From contig OY970363.1 in the NCBI GenBank assembly GCA_963718605.1, positions 3,038,001-3,102,000 of the forward strand: a stretch of 64,000 bases of DNA, read 5' to 3'. Both the position numbers and the translations under genes were made by a program. This DNA is from JACCXE01 sp963718605. GTDB lineage: Bacteria; Actinomycetota; Acidimicrobiia; Acidimicrobiales; JACCXE01. Positions 51,466 to 60,618 of this stretch are shown in pieces (within the stretch, counting starts at the first letter, position 1; each line of letters starts with the position of its first letter). The notes under the pieces were generated by a model. It was not told the origin of the DNA. It worked only from the letters and a program-made list of their open reading frames with translations, and ran no database searches.

Positions 51466-52193
51466 ATGCGCATGCCGCCGTTGACGCCGAGAATCTGACC
51501 GGTGACGTAGCTGGCGGCGTCCGAGCAGAGATACGAGACGGCGGCCGCGATGTCCTCAGGTGTGCCCGCGCGTCCAGTAGGCACGAACGTGCCGAGCGTC
51601 GCGATGTCGGGGACCTTGCCCTCGTCCGCGGCGTGGCGCGCCATGGGCGTGTCCACGATGCTCGGCGTGATGCTGTTGGCGGTGATGCCGTTGCGGGCCA
51701 GATCCACGGCCAACGACCGTGTCAGCGAGATCACGCCGCCTTTGGACGCCGTGTAGTGCGCCATGTTCGGCGCCCCGGATTCCGCACTCGACGAGGCGAT
51801 CGTCACGATGCGACCCCACTGCGAAACGAGCATGTCCGCTACGGCTGCTTGCACGCACGAGAACGTGCCCGTCAGGTTCACGGCGATCATGCGGTCCCAG
51901 TCGTCTGCACCGATTTCGAGCAGCGGCTGGAACGACTCGATGCCCGCGCTGGTGACGAGGATCTCGACCGGCCCGAGTTCGGCGCGCACCTGATCGAACG
52001 CGGCAGCCACCGAGGCGCGATCGGCCACGTCACACTCCACCGCGATCGCGCCCTTGAGATCCGCCGCCGCGGCCTTGGCGCCCGCGCCGTCGCGGTCGAG
52101 CAGGGCCACGCGGTGCCCGTCGGCGGTGAACTGTTGCGCGACCCCGAGGCCTATGCCCGAGGCTCCACCGGTTACTACTGCGACGCGACTCAT
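51462..52193 (-). CDS. short-chain dehydrogenase/reductase (SDR)
   Basis: 243 residues with TGGASGIG, TSAG, catalytic Ser in IASSSAESG, YTASK, and PSIVDTP. ATG 52193 overlaps the P450 stop by one base. The frame is open further to 52460, but that region is inside the P450 gene. It probably oxidises the alcohol made by the P450, an inference from the operon. Confidence 0.9.
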   Translation of the reverse strand: MSRVAVVTGGASGIGLGVAQQFTADGHRVALLDRDGAGAKAAAADLKGAIAVECDVADRASVAAAFDQVRAELGPVEILVTSAGIESFQPLLEIGADDWDRMIAVNLTGTFSCVQAAVADMLVSQWGRIVTIASSSAESGAPNMAHYTASKGGVISLTRSLAVDLARNGITANSITPSIVDTPMARHAADEGKVPDIATLGTFVPTGRAGTPEDIAAAVSYLCSDAASYVTGQILGVNGGMRI

Positions 52194-53476
52194 CAGTTCC
52201 CCTCCACGGGATCGAATTCCAGGTTGACGTTGGTGAGGCCGCGCAGGATCCACGTCGGCTCGTAGCTGAACCGGCGGGCGCCGGGAGGACCATGGTGCTC
52301 TTCGCTCAGGCGAATGTTGCGGGTGCGGGCGAGGATGCGCTCGAGGCTGATGCGGCTCTCGGCGCGTGCGAGCGGACCGCCGGGGCATGAGTGGGCGCCG
52401 CGTCCAAACGCGATATGGCTCTCCGCGTTGGCCCGGTCGAGCTGGAAGTCGTTCGGGCACTCGAAGCGGCGGGGGTCGCGATTGGCGGCGCCGTTGAGCA
52501 GCATCACCGGTGTGCCGGCGGGAATGTCGACGCCGGCGATCTCGGTGTGCTGCAGCGCGAGGCGGAAGTCGGCCTTCACCGGGCTCTCGATGCGCAACGC
52601 CTCTTCGACGAACGCGGGGATCTTCGACGAATCGGCGCGCAACTCGTCCTGTAATTCGGGGTGCTCGGCGAGGTGCTTGAGCGACGAGGCAAGCAAACGC
52701 GCCGTCGTCTCCTGTCCCGCGGCGAACAGGAACGTCGCGGTACGCACGACCGAGGTGACGTCGGGCGTCGACCCGTCGGGATACGTCGCGAGCGCGAGAT
52801 CGGTCAGCACGTCCTTACGCGGATTGGCGCGCCGGTCCTCGATGTACGCGGCGAACAACATGTCGAGCCAGCCGAGCGGGTTCTCGCCGGGGTTGCCGTC
52901 GGCGCCGGCGCCGACCTCACCGGGGCGGCCACTCATGCCGAAGCCGCGGCGAAAGCGCGCGTGGTCCTCCTCGGGCACGCCGAGCAGGTCGGCCACCGCG
53001 AGCATGGCGAAAGGCTGCGCGTACGCGGAGATGAATTGGCAGTGGCCGTCGGCCACGAATTCGTCGAGCTGCTGATCGGCGAGGCGCCACATGAACGCCT
53101 CGTTGTCCTTCAGTCGCTTCGGCGTGATCAGGCGCATCAACAGCGCGCGCTCACGCGTGTGATCGGGCGGGTCCATCGTCACCATGTGCTCGTGCATCGG
53201 CAACTGGTGACGATGCTCGGCGACAAACGCATGCAGGTCGTCACCCTCGACCGGGTCGCTGAACTGCGCGAACGGCCCGACCACTGAGATGCACGACGAG
53301 TAGGCCTCGGTGTCGCGGTAGACGTCGCACGCCTCGTCGTAACCCGTCACCGCCACGACGCCGAGGTGGGGGAGCGGCAGCACCGGGCACTGCGCGCGGA
53401 GTTCGTCGAAGTAGGGGTAAGGGTCCTCAACCAACGCTTGGTCGGTGAAGAAGTCCGTGGTCTGCCAGTCGCCCAA
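52193..53476 (-). CDS. cytochrome P450
   Basis: 427 residues. The I-helix AGQETTAR (oxygen-activating Thr), the K-helix EEALR, and the heme loop FGRGAHSCPGG with Cys364 are all present. An N-terminal membrane anchor is absent, as usual in bacteria. It would hydroxylate a hydrophobic substrate with electrons from a ferredoxin, which is not in this window. It is divergent from the TetR at 53567, with two inverted repeats in the 90-bp gap. Confidence 0.93.
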   Translation of the reverse strand: MGDWQTTDFFTDQALVEDPYPYFDELRAQCPVLPLPHLGVVAVTGYDEACDVYRDTEAYSSCISVVGPFAQFSDPVEGDDLHAFVAEHRHQLPMHEHMVTMDPPDHTRERALLMRLITPKRLKDNEAFMWRLADQQLDEFVADGHCQFISAYAQPFAMLAVADLLGVPEEDHARFRRGFGMSGRPGEVGAGADGNPGENPLGWLDMLFAAYIEDRRANPRKDVLTDLALATYPDGSTPDVTSVVRTATFLFAAGQETTARLLASSLKHLAEHPELQDELRADSSKIPAFVEEALRIESPVKADFRLALQHTEIAGVDIPAGTPVMLLNGAANRDPRRFECPNDFQLDRANAESHIAFGRGAHSCPGGPLARAESRISLERILARTRNIRLSEEHHGPPGARRFSYEPTWILRGLTNVNLEFDPVEGN

Positions 53477-53495
53477 TGGTCGTCCTCGCTGTGCT

Positions 53496-53513
53496 GCTGT
53501 GCGGTTGCACAGC
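53496..53513. promoter_or_regulatory. inverted repeat at the P450 promoter
   Basis: GCTGTGCGGTTGCACAGC has perfect 7-bp arms around GGTT. It lies 20 bp before the P450 start (minus strand). It may be a second regulatory site or an RNA hairpin in the leader. Confidence 0.45.
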
Positions 53514-53515
53514 CG

Positions 53516-53537
53516 ATGCTGAGCAGTTGCTTAGCAT
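53516..53537. promoter_or_regulatory. operator-like palindrome between P450 and TetR
   Basis: A 22-bp inverted repeat with arms ATGCTGAGCA and TGCTTAGCAT (9 of 10 pairs match) around GT. It is centred between the divergent P450 and TetR starts, where autoregulation and P450 repression would be expected. Confidence 0.6.
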
Positions 53538-53566
53538 TTGGTCGCGGACGTGGCAAGCTTGTGACC

Positions 53567-54154
53567 ATGGCGGTGGCGGCTTCGACTCGACGGATCGGCG
53601 CGGAGGACTCCAAGACCCGCGCCCAACTACTCGACGCGGCCGAAATGTTGCTGCGCGACGAGGGCTACGCCGCGGTCACCTCGCGCCGGGTCGCCGCGGC
53701 CGCCGGGCTCAAGCCGCAGCTCGTCCACTACTACTTCCGCACGATGGACGACTTGTTCCTCGAGGTCTTTCGCCGGAGGGCCGAGGAGAATCTGGCCCGC
53801 CTTGACCGCGCCATTGCGGAGGACGGGTCCCTCGAAAACCTGTGGCGCCTCAACGCCGATCCGCGGGGCGCCGCCTTCATGTTCGAGTTCGTCGCGCTGG
53901 CCAACCACCGCAAGGCGATCCGGGCCGAGATAGCGAGTTACGCCGAGCGCTCACGCACCGCGCAGCTCGACGCGTTACGCCGCGCACTGGCCGAGCGGGG
54001 CATCGGCGAGGACGAGTTACCGGCCATCGTCGGCCTGCTGCTGATGACCGGCCTGTCTCAAGTGATGGGGATCGAACAGACAATCGGTGTCACCACGGGA
54101 CACGCCACGACGCTCGCGTTCGTTGAGAAGACAATCGTCGGCCTCACGCGGTAA
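53567..54154 (+). CDS. TetR-family transcriptional regulator
   Basis: 195 residues from ATG 53567. The HTH (about 18-65) is LLDAAEMLLRDEGYAAVTSR, VAAAAGLKPQLVHYYFRTMDDLF. The ligand domain is helical. It ends 17 bp before the TauD-like gene. The divergent P450 operon and the downstream oxygenase/aldehyde dehydrogenase genes are candidate targets. Confidence 0.9.
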   Translation: MAVAASTRRIGAEDSKTRAQLLDAAEMLLRDEGYAAVTSRRVAAAAGLKPQLVHYYFRTMDDLFLEVFRRRAEENLARLDRAIAEDGSLENLWRLNADPRGAAFMFEFVALANHRKAIRAEIASYAERSRTAQLDALRRALAERGIGEDELPAIVGLLLMTGLSQVMGIEQTIGVTTGHATTLAFVEKTIVGLTR

Positions 54155-54171
54155 CGTCGTTCTCTTATTCC

Positions 54172-54992
54172 ATGATTACCGTTTCCCCCATCGCAGGTGT
54201 GATCGGCGCCGAGGTCTCGGGCGTTGACTTGGCCGACCTCGACGACACCGCGGTGAAAGCGATTCGTGAGGCGTGGCTCGAGCATCAGGTCGTTTCTTCC
54301 GCGGCCAAGAACTCACGTCCGATCAGTTCCTCGCGTTCGCCCGTTCCATCGGTGATCTGGCGCGCTACCCGTTCCTGCCCGGCATCGACGGGGCGCCCGA
54401 CATCATCGCCGTGACGAAGCTGCCCCACGAGCAGATCAACTTCGGCGGCATCTGGCACTCCGACACCGCGTATCTCGACGAACCGCCGATGGCCACCACG
54501 CTGCTCGCGCGTGAAGTGCCTGCGGCCGGCGGCGACACGATGTTCGCGAGTCAGTACGCGGCCTACGACGCGCTGTCGCCCGCGATGAAGGAACTGCTCG
54601 AGCCGCTGCGGGCCGTCAACAGCTCCGCGATGGCCGACGTGAGCAAGACCCGCGAGGACCGCATCCGCGAAACCGAGGGCGACGACTTGGCGTCCTACGA
54701 GGCGGTGCATCCGGTTGTGCGCACGCACCCCGAGACCGGCCGCAAGTGTCTGTACGTGAACGTGGCGCACACCGCGCGCTTCGACGGCATGACCGAAGAC
54801 GAGAGCCGCGGCCTTTTGCAGTTCCTGTTCCAACACCAGGTGAAGCCCGAGTTCACGTGCCGCTTCCACTGGGAGGTCGGTTCGCTCGCGCTGTGGGACA
54901 ACCGCTGCGTGCAGCACAACCCGGTCAACGACTACCACGGCCATAAACGCGTCATGCACCGAATCACTCTTCAGGGGGACAAACCAGTCTGA
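54172..54992 (+). pseudogene. TauD/TfdA-type 2-oxoglutarate dioxygenase, frameshifted
   Basis: The N-terminal 41 residues read in frame from ATG 54172 (PIAGVIGAEVSGVDLADLDD, REAWLEHQVV). The rest reads in the -1 frame from about 54296 to 54992: FFRGQELTSDQFLAF, the metal-type WHSDTAY, and the late His-Arg region CVQHN and HRITLQ. The frames join if the T-run at 54293-54295 had four T's. With that correction the gene is intact, about 273 residues. The family couples 2-oxoglutarate decarboxylation to substrate hydroxylation. As given, translation would stop at 54414. It is either an assembly indel or a recent pseudogene. Its stop overlaps the aldehyde dehydrogenase ATG by one base. Confidence 0.82.
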
Positions 54993-56446
54993 TGTGGCAC
55001 AGCGAACAGTTACTGATCGACGGCGAGTTGGTGGACGCCGAGGGCGGGCGCACCTACGAGACGCTGAACCCGGCGACCGGCGAAGTGCTCGGCACCGCGG
55101 CCGACGCGACGCAGGGCGACACTGACCGCGCCATCGCCGCGGCACGCCGCGCCTTCGACGAGACGGACTGGGCCACGAACCCGACGTTCCGCGCCACGTG
55201 CCTGCGCCAGCTGCACACCAAAATGCTCGAGCACCAGGAAGAGTTGCGCGCGCTGATCGTGGCTGAGGTGGGCGCGCCGTTGATGTTGACGAGCGGCCCG
55301 CAACTCGAAGCGCCGATCGGGATGCTGCCGTTCTACGCGGACCTGGCCGAGAACTACCAGTACTCCACCGACCTCGGCGTGGCCGAGAGCATGGGGCAGA
55401 AGAGCCAGCGCTGGGTCGAGAAGGAACCGATCGGCGTGGTCGCCGCGATCATTCCGTACAACTATCCGATTCAGATCACGATCGCGAAGGTCGCGCCGGC
55501 GCTCGCCGCCGGCTGCACCGTGGTCGTGAAGAGCCCGCCGCAGACGCCCTGGGTCAGCGCCACCCTCGGTGCGATCATTGCCGAGACCGACATCCCCGCC
55601 GGCGTGGTCAACCTGCTCACCTCGTCGGATGGCGCGGTCGGCGAACAACTCGTGACCGACCCACGCGTCGACATGGTCAGCTTCACCGGGTCCACGGCCA
55701 CCGGTCGCAAGATCATGGCGGCGGCGAGCGACACCGTGAAGAAGGTGTTCCTCGAACTCGGCGGCAAGTCCGCGTTCATCGTGCTCGACGACGCCGACAT
55801 GGCGGTCGTCGCGATGTTCGCCAGCTTCATGATCTGCTCACACGCCGGGCAGGGTTGCGCGATCACGAGCCGCCTCTTGGTACCCGAGTCGAAGTACGCC
55901 GAAGTGGTCGAAGGCGTGATGGGCATGATCGAGACGATCGCAGTGGGTGACCCGAGCGACCCGATGAACTACATGGGCCCGCTCATCAGCGCGGAGCAGT
56001 TGGCCAAGGTCGACGGCATGGTGCAGGCGGCGCTGCAGGCCGGCGCTAAGGCGGTGGCCGGCGGCAACAAGATCAAGGGCACGGGCGGCTACTTCTTCGA
56101 GCCGACCGTGCTGGCCGATGTCACCAACGACATGGCCATCGCGCAGGACGAGGTGTTCGGCCCCGTCCTTTGCGTGATCCCGTATCGCGATGAGGACGAC
56201 GCGGTCGCGATCGCCAACGACTCGATCTTCGGCCTGTCGGGCGCGGTGTTCGGTGCCGACAACGACCACGCCACCGCGATTGCCCGTCGCATTCGCAGCG
56301 GCACGATCAGTATTAACGGCGGCCTCTATTACGGCGCCGATGCACCCTTCGGCGGCTTCAAGCAGTCGGGTATCGGACGCGAGATGGGCGTGGCCGGCAT
56401 GGAGGAATACCTCGAGGGCAAGACCCTCGCGCTGCCGGCGTCATGA
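54992..56446 (+). CDS. NAD(P)-dependent aldehyde dehydrogenase
   Basis: 484 residues of the ALDH superfamily. It has the Asn of IIPYNYP, the general base Glu255 in LELGGKSA and the nucleophile Cys289 in AGQGCAI. The FGGFKQSGIGREMG C-terminal motif is present. It oxidises an aldehyde to the acid. TGATG links it to the dioxygenase and ATGA to the CoA-transferase, so it is central to one operon. Confidence 0.94.
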   Translation: MWHSEQLLIDGELVDAEGGRTYETLNPATGEVLGTAADATQGDTDRAIAAARRAFDETDWATNPTFRATCLRQLHTKMLEHQEELRALIVAEVGAPLMLTSGPQLEAPIGMLPFYADLAENYQYSTDLGVAESMGQKSQRWVEKEPIGVVAAIIPYNYPIQITIAKVAPALAAGCTVVVKSPPQTPWVSATLGAIIAETDIPAGVVNLLTSSDGAVGEQLVTDPRVDMVSFTGSTATGRKIMAAASDTVKKVFLELGGKSAFIVLDDADMAVVAMFASFMICSHAGQGCAITSRLLVPESKYAEVVEGVMGMIETIAVGDPSDPMNYMGPLISAEQLAKVDGMVQAALQAGAKAVAGGNKIKGTGGYFFEPTVLADVTNDMAIAQDEVFGPVLCVIPYRDEDDAVAIANDSIFGLSGAVFGADNDHATAIARRIRSGTISINGGLYYGADAPFGGFKQSGIGREMGVAGMEEYLEGKTLALPAS

Positions 56447-57663
56447 AGCAGCCGCTCAGTGGTGTGAAGGTCGTCGAAGTGGCGATGTGGGGGTTCGTCA
56501 CGTCCGCCGGCGCGGTGTTGGCGGACTGGGGCGCAGACGTGTTGAAGGTCGAGCACGCAGTCAGCGGTGACCCACAGCGCGGGTTGCGACGCACGGGCCA
56601 ATTCGTGGTCGAGGGCGACACCAACGTCAACTTCGAACACCCCAACCGCGGCAAGCGCAGCATTGGCCTCGACATCGGCATGGACGCCGGACGGGCCGTA
56701 CTCGACGACCTCATTCGCGACGCCGACGTGTTCCTCACGAGCCTGCTGCCGAGCGCCCAGCGCAAGTTCAAGATCGAGGTCGACGACGTGCGCGCGGTCA
56801 ACCCGAACATCATTTACGCGCGCGGCAGCGCGCTCGGCACGCGGGGCGACGAGTCCGAACGCGGCGGCTACGACATGACCGCGTTCTGGTGCCGCGCTGC
56901 GACCGCGCAAAGCCTCACGCCGCCCGACATCGAAGGCATCATCGGCCCGCCGGCGCCCGCGTACGGCGACACGATCTCGGGCACCAACCTGGCCGGCGGC
57001 ATCGCGGCGGCGTTGTTCGCGCGCGAGCGCGGCGGCGAACCGTCGGTGGTCGACGTGTCGTTGCTCGGTAGCGGTCTGTGGTCGATGGGCCTCGCGATCG
57101 ACTCGTCCCTGATGGCGAACAAGCCCGCCGTCGCCGCGCCCACTGGCGTGCGCGCCGCGATGAACCCGCTGACGTCGATGTACCGCACGAGCGACGACCG
57201 GTGGATCTCACTCGTGATGCTCCAGCCGATGCGCTACTGGGCTGAGTTCTGTGAGCACATCGATCGCGCCGATTTGGCCGACGACGCGCGCTTCAACAGC
57301 TACGAGGTGCTCGAGCAAAACTCGGCCGAGGCATGCGCGCTCATCGCGGAGGCGATCGCCGCGCAACCGTTGGCGCACTGGACTACCCGCTTCGCCACCA
57401 TGAGTGGGCCGTGGGCGCCGGTCCAAGACACGCTGCAAGCGGGAGCCGACGCGCAGATCCGCGACAACGGCTACATCACCACCGTGAAGGCCGACGACGG
57501 AGCTGAGTTCGAACTCGTGGCCAGCCCGGTGAAGTTCGACGGCGCCGACACTGAACTGCGCCGCGCCCCGCTGTTCGCCGAGCACACCGATGCTGTGCTC
57601 GAAAGCCTCGGCCTCGATTGGGATGCGATCATCCAGCTGAAGGTGGACGGCGTCGTCGCGTAA
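56443..57663 (+). CDS. CaiB/BaiF family III CoA-transferase
   Basis: 406 residues. It has VVEVAMWGFVTSAGAVLADWGADVLKVE, NRGKRSIGLDI and the likely catalytic Asp in RGGYDMTAFW. Family III enzymes move CoA between acids via a covalent aspartyl-CoA. ATG overlaps the aldehyde dehydrogenase stop by 4 bp, which suggests that the acid formed is next activated to its CoA ester. The homocysteine methyltransferase follows after 18 bp. Confidence 0.93.
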   Translation: MKQPLSGVKVVEVAMWGFVTSAGAVLADWGADVLKVEHAVSGDPQRGLRRTGQFVVEGDTNVNFEHPNRGKRSIGLDIGMDAGRAVLDDLIRDADVFLTSLLPSAQRKFKIEVDDVRAVNPNIIYARGSALGTRGDESERGGYDMTAFWCRAATAQSLTPPDIEGIIGPPAPAYGDTISGTNLAGGIAAALFARERGGEPSVVDVSLLGSGLWSMGLAIDSSLMANKPAVAAPTGVRAAMNPLTSMYRTSDDRWISLVMLQPMRYWAEFCEHIDRADLADDARFNSYEVLEQNSAEACALIAEAIAAQPLAHWTTRFATMSGPWAPVQDTLQAGADAQIRDNGYITTVKADDGAEFELVASPVKFDGADTELRRAPLFAEHTDAVLESLGLDWDAIIQLKVDGVVA

Positions 57664-57681
57664 CGACTTACGCTGCGACTC

Positions 57682-58626
57682 ATGGTCTTCCCAGAGCAGG
57701 TGCCGGGCCTCAACTATCTGACCGAGGGCGGCACGGAAACCGAGATCATGTACAAGTTCGGGTTTGATTTACCCGAGTTCGCGGTGTTCCCACTGCTCGA
57801 CGACCCGCGCGCGGTAGTTGAGCTGAAGGGGATGTACGAGCGGTATCTCGACACGGCTGCACGTCATGGCTTCGCCGCGCTCATGGGCGGGTTCGACTAC
57901 CGAGCCAGCCCCGATTGGGCGGGGAAGCTCGGCTACTCGCCTGAGCAGCTCGCCGAGTTACAGCTGCGCGCGATCGCGTTCTTGCGCGACGCGGCCAAGC
58001 CGTACAACGGTCAACTGCCCGCGGTGAAGTTCGTCGGCACCCTCGGGCCGCGCGGCGACGCGTACGAAGTGAACGCGACGATCACGACCGATGAAGCCGA
58101 GGAATATCACTCGGTACAGATGGAGACGCTCGTGCAAGCGGGCGTCGATCTGGTATCGGCGTTGACCTTCAACAGCGTCGACGAAGCAGTCGGAGTTGCA
58201 CGGGCGGCCGCCAGCTTCGGTCTTCCGCTGTCGATGTCCTTCATCATCGACCACTACACCAGTCGCCTGCAGACGGGCCCGACGCTGAAGAACGCGATCG
58301 AAACCGTCGACGCGCTCGCGGGCGATGCCCGTCCGGCCTTCTACGGAATCAACTGCTCGCACCCGCTCGAGTTCATGCCCGCGCTCGAACCGGGTGACTG
58401 GATCAATCGCGTCCGATCATTGCGTCCCAACGCGGCGATGGCCGACAAGATCTCGTTGTGCACGCTCGGGCACCTCGAAGAAGGCAACCCGGCTGAACTT
58501 GGCACGCTGATGGGCGAACTCGCGCGGCGGTATCCGCACGTCGACATCTGGGGCGGCTGCTGCGGCACGTGGGACACGCACTTCGAAGAAATCGCCCGGA
58601 ACGTCAACGAGGCGCGCGCCGTCTAG
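57682..58626 (+). CDS. homocysteine/betaine-type S-methyltransferase
   Basis: 314 residues, a TIM-barrel homocysteine-binding domain. The three zinc-binding Cys are Cys225 (GINCSHP), Cys293 and Cys294 (GGCCGT), as in BHMT and MmuM. The methyl donor may be betaine, S-methylmethionine or another methylated compound. It has its own ATG 18 bp after the CoA-transferase and overlaps the convergent small gene by 4 bp. It may capture a methyl group released by the upstream catabolic enzymes; that is inference. Confidence 0.9.
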   Translation: MVFPEQVPGLNYLTEGGTETEIMYKFGFDLPEFAVFPLLDDPRAVVELKGMYERYLDTAARHGFAALMGGFDYRASPDWAGKLGYSPEQLAELQLRAIAFLRDAAKPYNGQLPAVKFVGTLGPRGDAYEVNATITTDEAEEYHSVQMETLVQAGVDLVSALTFNSVDEAVGVARAAASFGLPLSMSFIIDHYTSRLQTGPTLKNAIETVDALAGDARPAFYGINCSHPLEFMPALEPGDWINRVRSLRPNAAMADKISLCTLGHLEEGNPAELGTLMGELARRYPHVDIWGGCCGTWDTHFEEIARNVNEARAV

Positions 58627-59006
58627 CGGCCGTCCAGGGCGGACAGGAGCACCGTGAAGTCGTCCGGACGCATTGGCTGCCCGTGACCTCGCGGGGTGCC
58701 TTCGTCCTCGCGGATCAGCTCCACCGGCACATCGGGCAAGCCGAGGCGAAGCGCGACGGCGATGCGATGGTTACCGTCTAGATAGCCGTAGCTCGAGTTG
58801 AAGCCCATGCGCAGCGGGACCCGGATGCCGTCGACGGCGACGCTCTCGGTGAGCTGGTCGAGGTGGGCTGGCGTATCGACGACGTGTGACGGCGCCGGGA
58901 TGACCTCGCGGTCCACGGCGCGGTAGCGGGCTACGAATTCGGTCGGCAGGCGGACGACGACGCCGCCGGTCGCCCCCAAATGGCGGTAACGGCTGCCATC
59001 GGCCAC
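58623..59006 (-). CDS. ParB/sulfiredoxin-fold-like small protein
   Basis: 127 residues. The motif GYLDGNHRIAVALRLG near residues 73-88 is the nucleotide-binding pattern of the ParB/sulfiredoxin fold, often seen in small stand-alone proteins that are not chromosome-partition factors. There is no HTH. Function is unknown. It is convergent with the methyltransferase and divergent from the receiver gene. Confidence 0.7.
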   Translation of the reverse strand: MADGSRYRHLGATGGVVVRLPTEFVARYRAVDREVIPAPSHVVDTPAHLDQLTESVAVDGIRVPLRMGFNSSYGYLDGNHRIAVALRLGLPDVPVELIREDEGTPRGHGQPMRPDDFTVLLSALDGR

Positions 59007-59086
59007 GGACCGACTCTATTGGGCTCGTGTTGAGTGCCAGGTGGGTTGGTGTGCCGATTCCTGTTGGAAGACACCAGGAGACCGAC

Positions 59087-59503
59087 TTGTCCATAAGTGC
59101 CCAACACCAGGCGTTGTCCACCAAAGGGACCGTGCTCGTCGTCGACGACGACGACCTGACGCGGCGCATCGAGCGGGAGATGCTGGAGCGGCTCGGATAC
59201 GACTGCGACGAAGCATGCGACGGTGAAGGGGCGCTCGAGGCCTTGTGCCACTGCGGGTACGCGGCGGTCCTAATGGACTGTTACATGCCGAAGATGGACG
59301 GCTTTGACGCCACCGCGACCCTGCGCAAACTCGAAGGTCGAACGCGGCACACGCCGGTGATCGCGGTCACGGTGTCGGGCTCAAGTGAAACAGCCCATCG
59401 TTGCGGCGCTGTCGGCGTCGACGGCTTTCTGATCAAGCCCGTCGCCCAGGGCGACCTCGAAGAACTACTCGACTACTGGACAACGCGCTCTCGTAACGCG
59501 TAA
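59087..59503 (+). CDS. stand-alone response-regulator receiver protein
   Basis: 138 residues from TTG 59087, chosen because AGGAG lies six bases upstream; the longer GTG 59027 start adds 20 non-conserved residues. Receiver residues are the acidic DDDD patch at 20-23, the phospho-acceptor Asp64 in VLMDCYMPKMDG, Thr95 and Lys117. There is no output domain, as in CheY or phosphotransfer shuttles. No histidine kinase is adjacent, so its partner is elsewhere. It is Cys-rich for a receiver (five Cys). It ends 7 bp before the convergent SUMF1-domain gene. Confidence 0.88.
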   Translation: MSISAQHQALSTKGTVLVVDDDDLTRRIEREMLERLGYDCDEACDGEGALEALCHCGYAAVLMDCYMPKMDGFDATATLRKLEGRTRHTPVIAVTVSGSSETAHRCGAVGVDGFLIKPVAQGDLEELLDYWTTRSRNA

Positions 59504-59510
59504 CGGTCGG

Positions 59511-60593
59511 CTACTTCTTCAGGCGGACGAGGCGCAGGCCGTAGGTGTCCCACTTGTAGAACGAGAAGTCGTTGGTGCGGCCGTTGGAGGCGTTGAACTC
59601 AGGGCCGTCACCGAAGTCGGTTCCCCGCAGCACGCCAGTGGGGCCAACACCGCCTACGAACGGGTTCCCGGTCAGACCGAATGTGGCGTCGAGGACGGGG
59701 GCGATCTTGGCGCCGGAGTGGTACTGGCCGACCACGGCGTAGCTGATGGTGTCAGTCCACTGGAAGAGGTTTCCTCCCATGTCGAATGCACCCCAGGGGC
59801 TGGCCGAGTTCTTGTACGCGCCCACGTCGGTCACGTCGGCGTACGACCATGCGCCCGCGCTCGGGATGCCCGGGTTCTTCGGGTTCGTTTGCGCGGTGAT
59901 GAGTCCGCAGTTGGCGGTGTTCGGTTTCGCGCTCGGAAGCGCGCAGGTCATCGGCGTGTTGGTGCCCGCGGGGTAGTCGTAGTACACGTGCTTGGTGCCG
60001 TCGTAATACGCGGCCTTGTACCACTCGTCCTCGCTTACGACCGCGATCTTGGCGCCGTGGTTGCGCTTGATCGTGAGCGCGTTGGTCGGCACGAGGGAGC
60101 GTCCGCGCAACGTGTACGCGCCGGTCTCGGTGTCCGCGTTGCCTTGGCCGTTGTTCATCCAGTTCGCGAACCTGAGCGTGTCGAACAGGTTGAGGTAGTT
60201 CACCGGGCGACGCTCGCGTCCCGGCTCGGCGGCGTATGAGTAGTTGCCTGGGTTGCCGGTGCGGACGATCCCGCTACCGGCGAAGTAACAGGCGAAAGTC
60301 TTCAGGCATGGGTGCCAAAGCAGATACGGGTCGCTCTTCTTGGCGACCGCATTGAGGAACTTCGCGTACTGCAGGTTGGTGACGAGGAACTTGCCGATCT
60401 CATACGTGTACGGCACCGCGCCGTATCCGGTGGTGCGGTCGGCGGCCATCACTTCGGTGTCGGGTGTGTTGCCGGGATCGCCAACGGCTACCCAGTCCAG
60501 TTGTACCGGCGTAGCGGCCCGGGCCGGTGACGCGAGCGCGCTTCCGGCGAGCAGCGTGATGGCGACGGCCAGCGTCGTGAAGCGAAGTCTCAT
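59511..60593 (-). CDS. secreted SUMF1/FGE-domain protein
   Basis: 360 residues with a clear Sec signal (LAVAITLLAGSALASPARAA). The mature part has the formylglycine-generating-enzyme-like sulfatase-modifying fold: FLVTNLQYAKFLNAV, NYLNLFDTLRFANWMN, SEDEWYKAAYYDG, and a terminal GLRLVRLKK. The active-site Cys pair of true FGE is not evident, so it is probably a non-catalytic binding or other SUMF1-type domain. The palindrome at 60619-60642 lies just upstream. The adjacent MarR-type gene is a likely regulator. Confidence 0.88.
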   Translation of the reverse strand: MRLRFTTLAVAITLLAGSALASPARAATPVQLDWVAVGDPGNTPDTEVMAADRTTGYGAVPYTYEIGKFLVTNLQYAKFLNAVAKKSDPYLLWHPCLKTFACYFAGSGIVRTGNPGNYSYAAEPGRERRPVNYLNLFDTLRFANWMNNGQGNADTETGAYTLRGRSLVPTNALTIKRNHGAKIAVVSEDEWYKAAYYDGTKHVYYDYPAGTNTPMTCALPSAKPNTANCGLITAQTNPKNPGIPSAGAWSYADVTDVGAYKNSASPWGAFDMGGNLFQWTDTISYAVVGQYHSGAKIAPVLDATFGLTGNPFVGGVGPTGVLRGTDFGDGPEFNASNGRTNDFSFYKWDTYGLRLVRLKK

Positions 60594-60618
60594 TGGTTCC
60601 CCCAGCGGCGGTGCCGCA

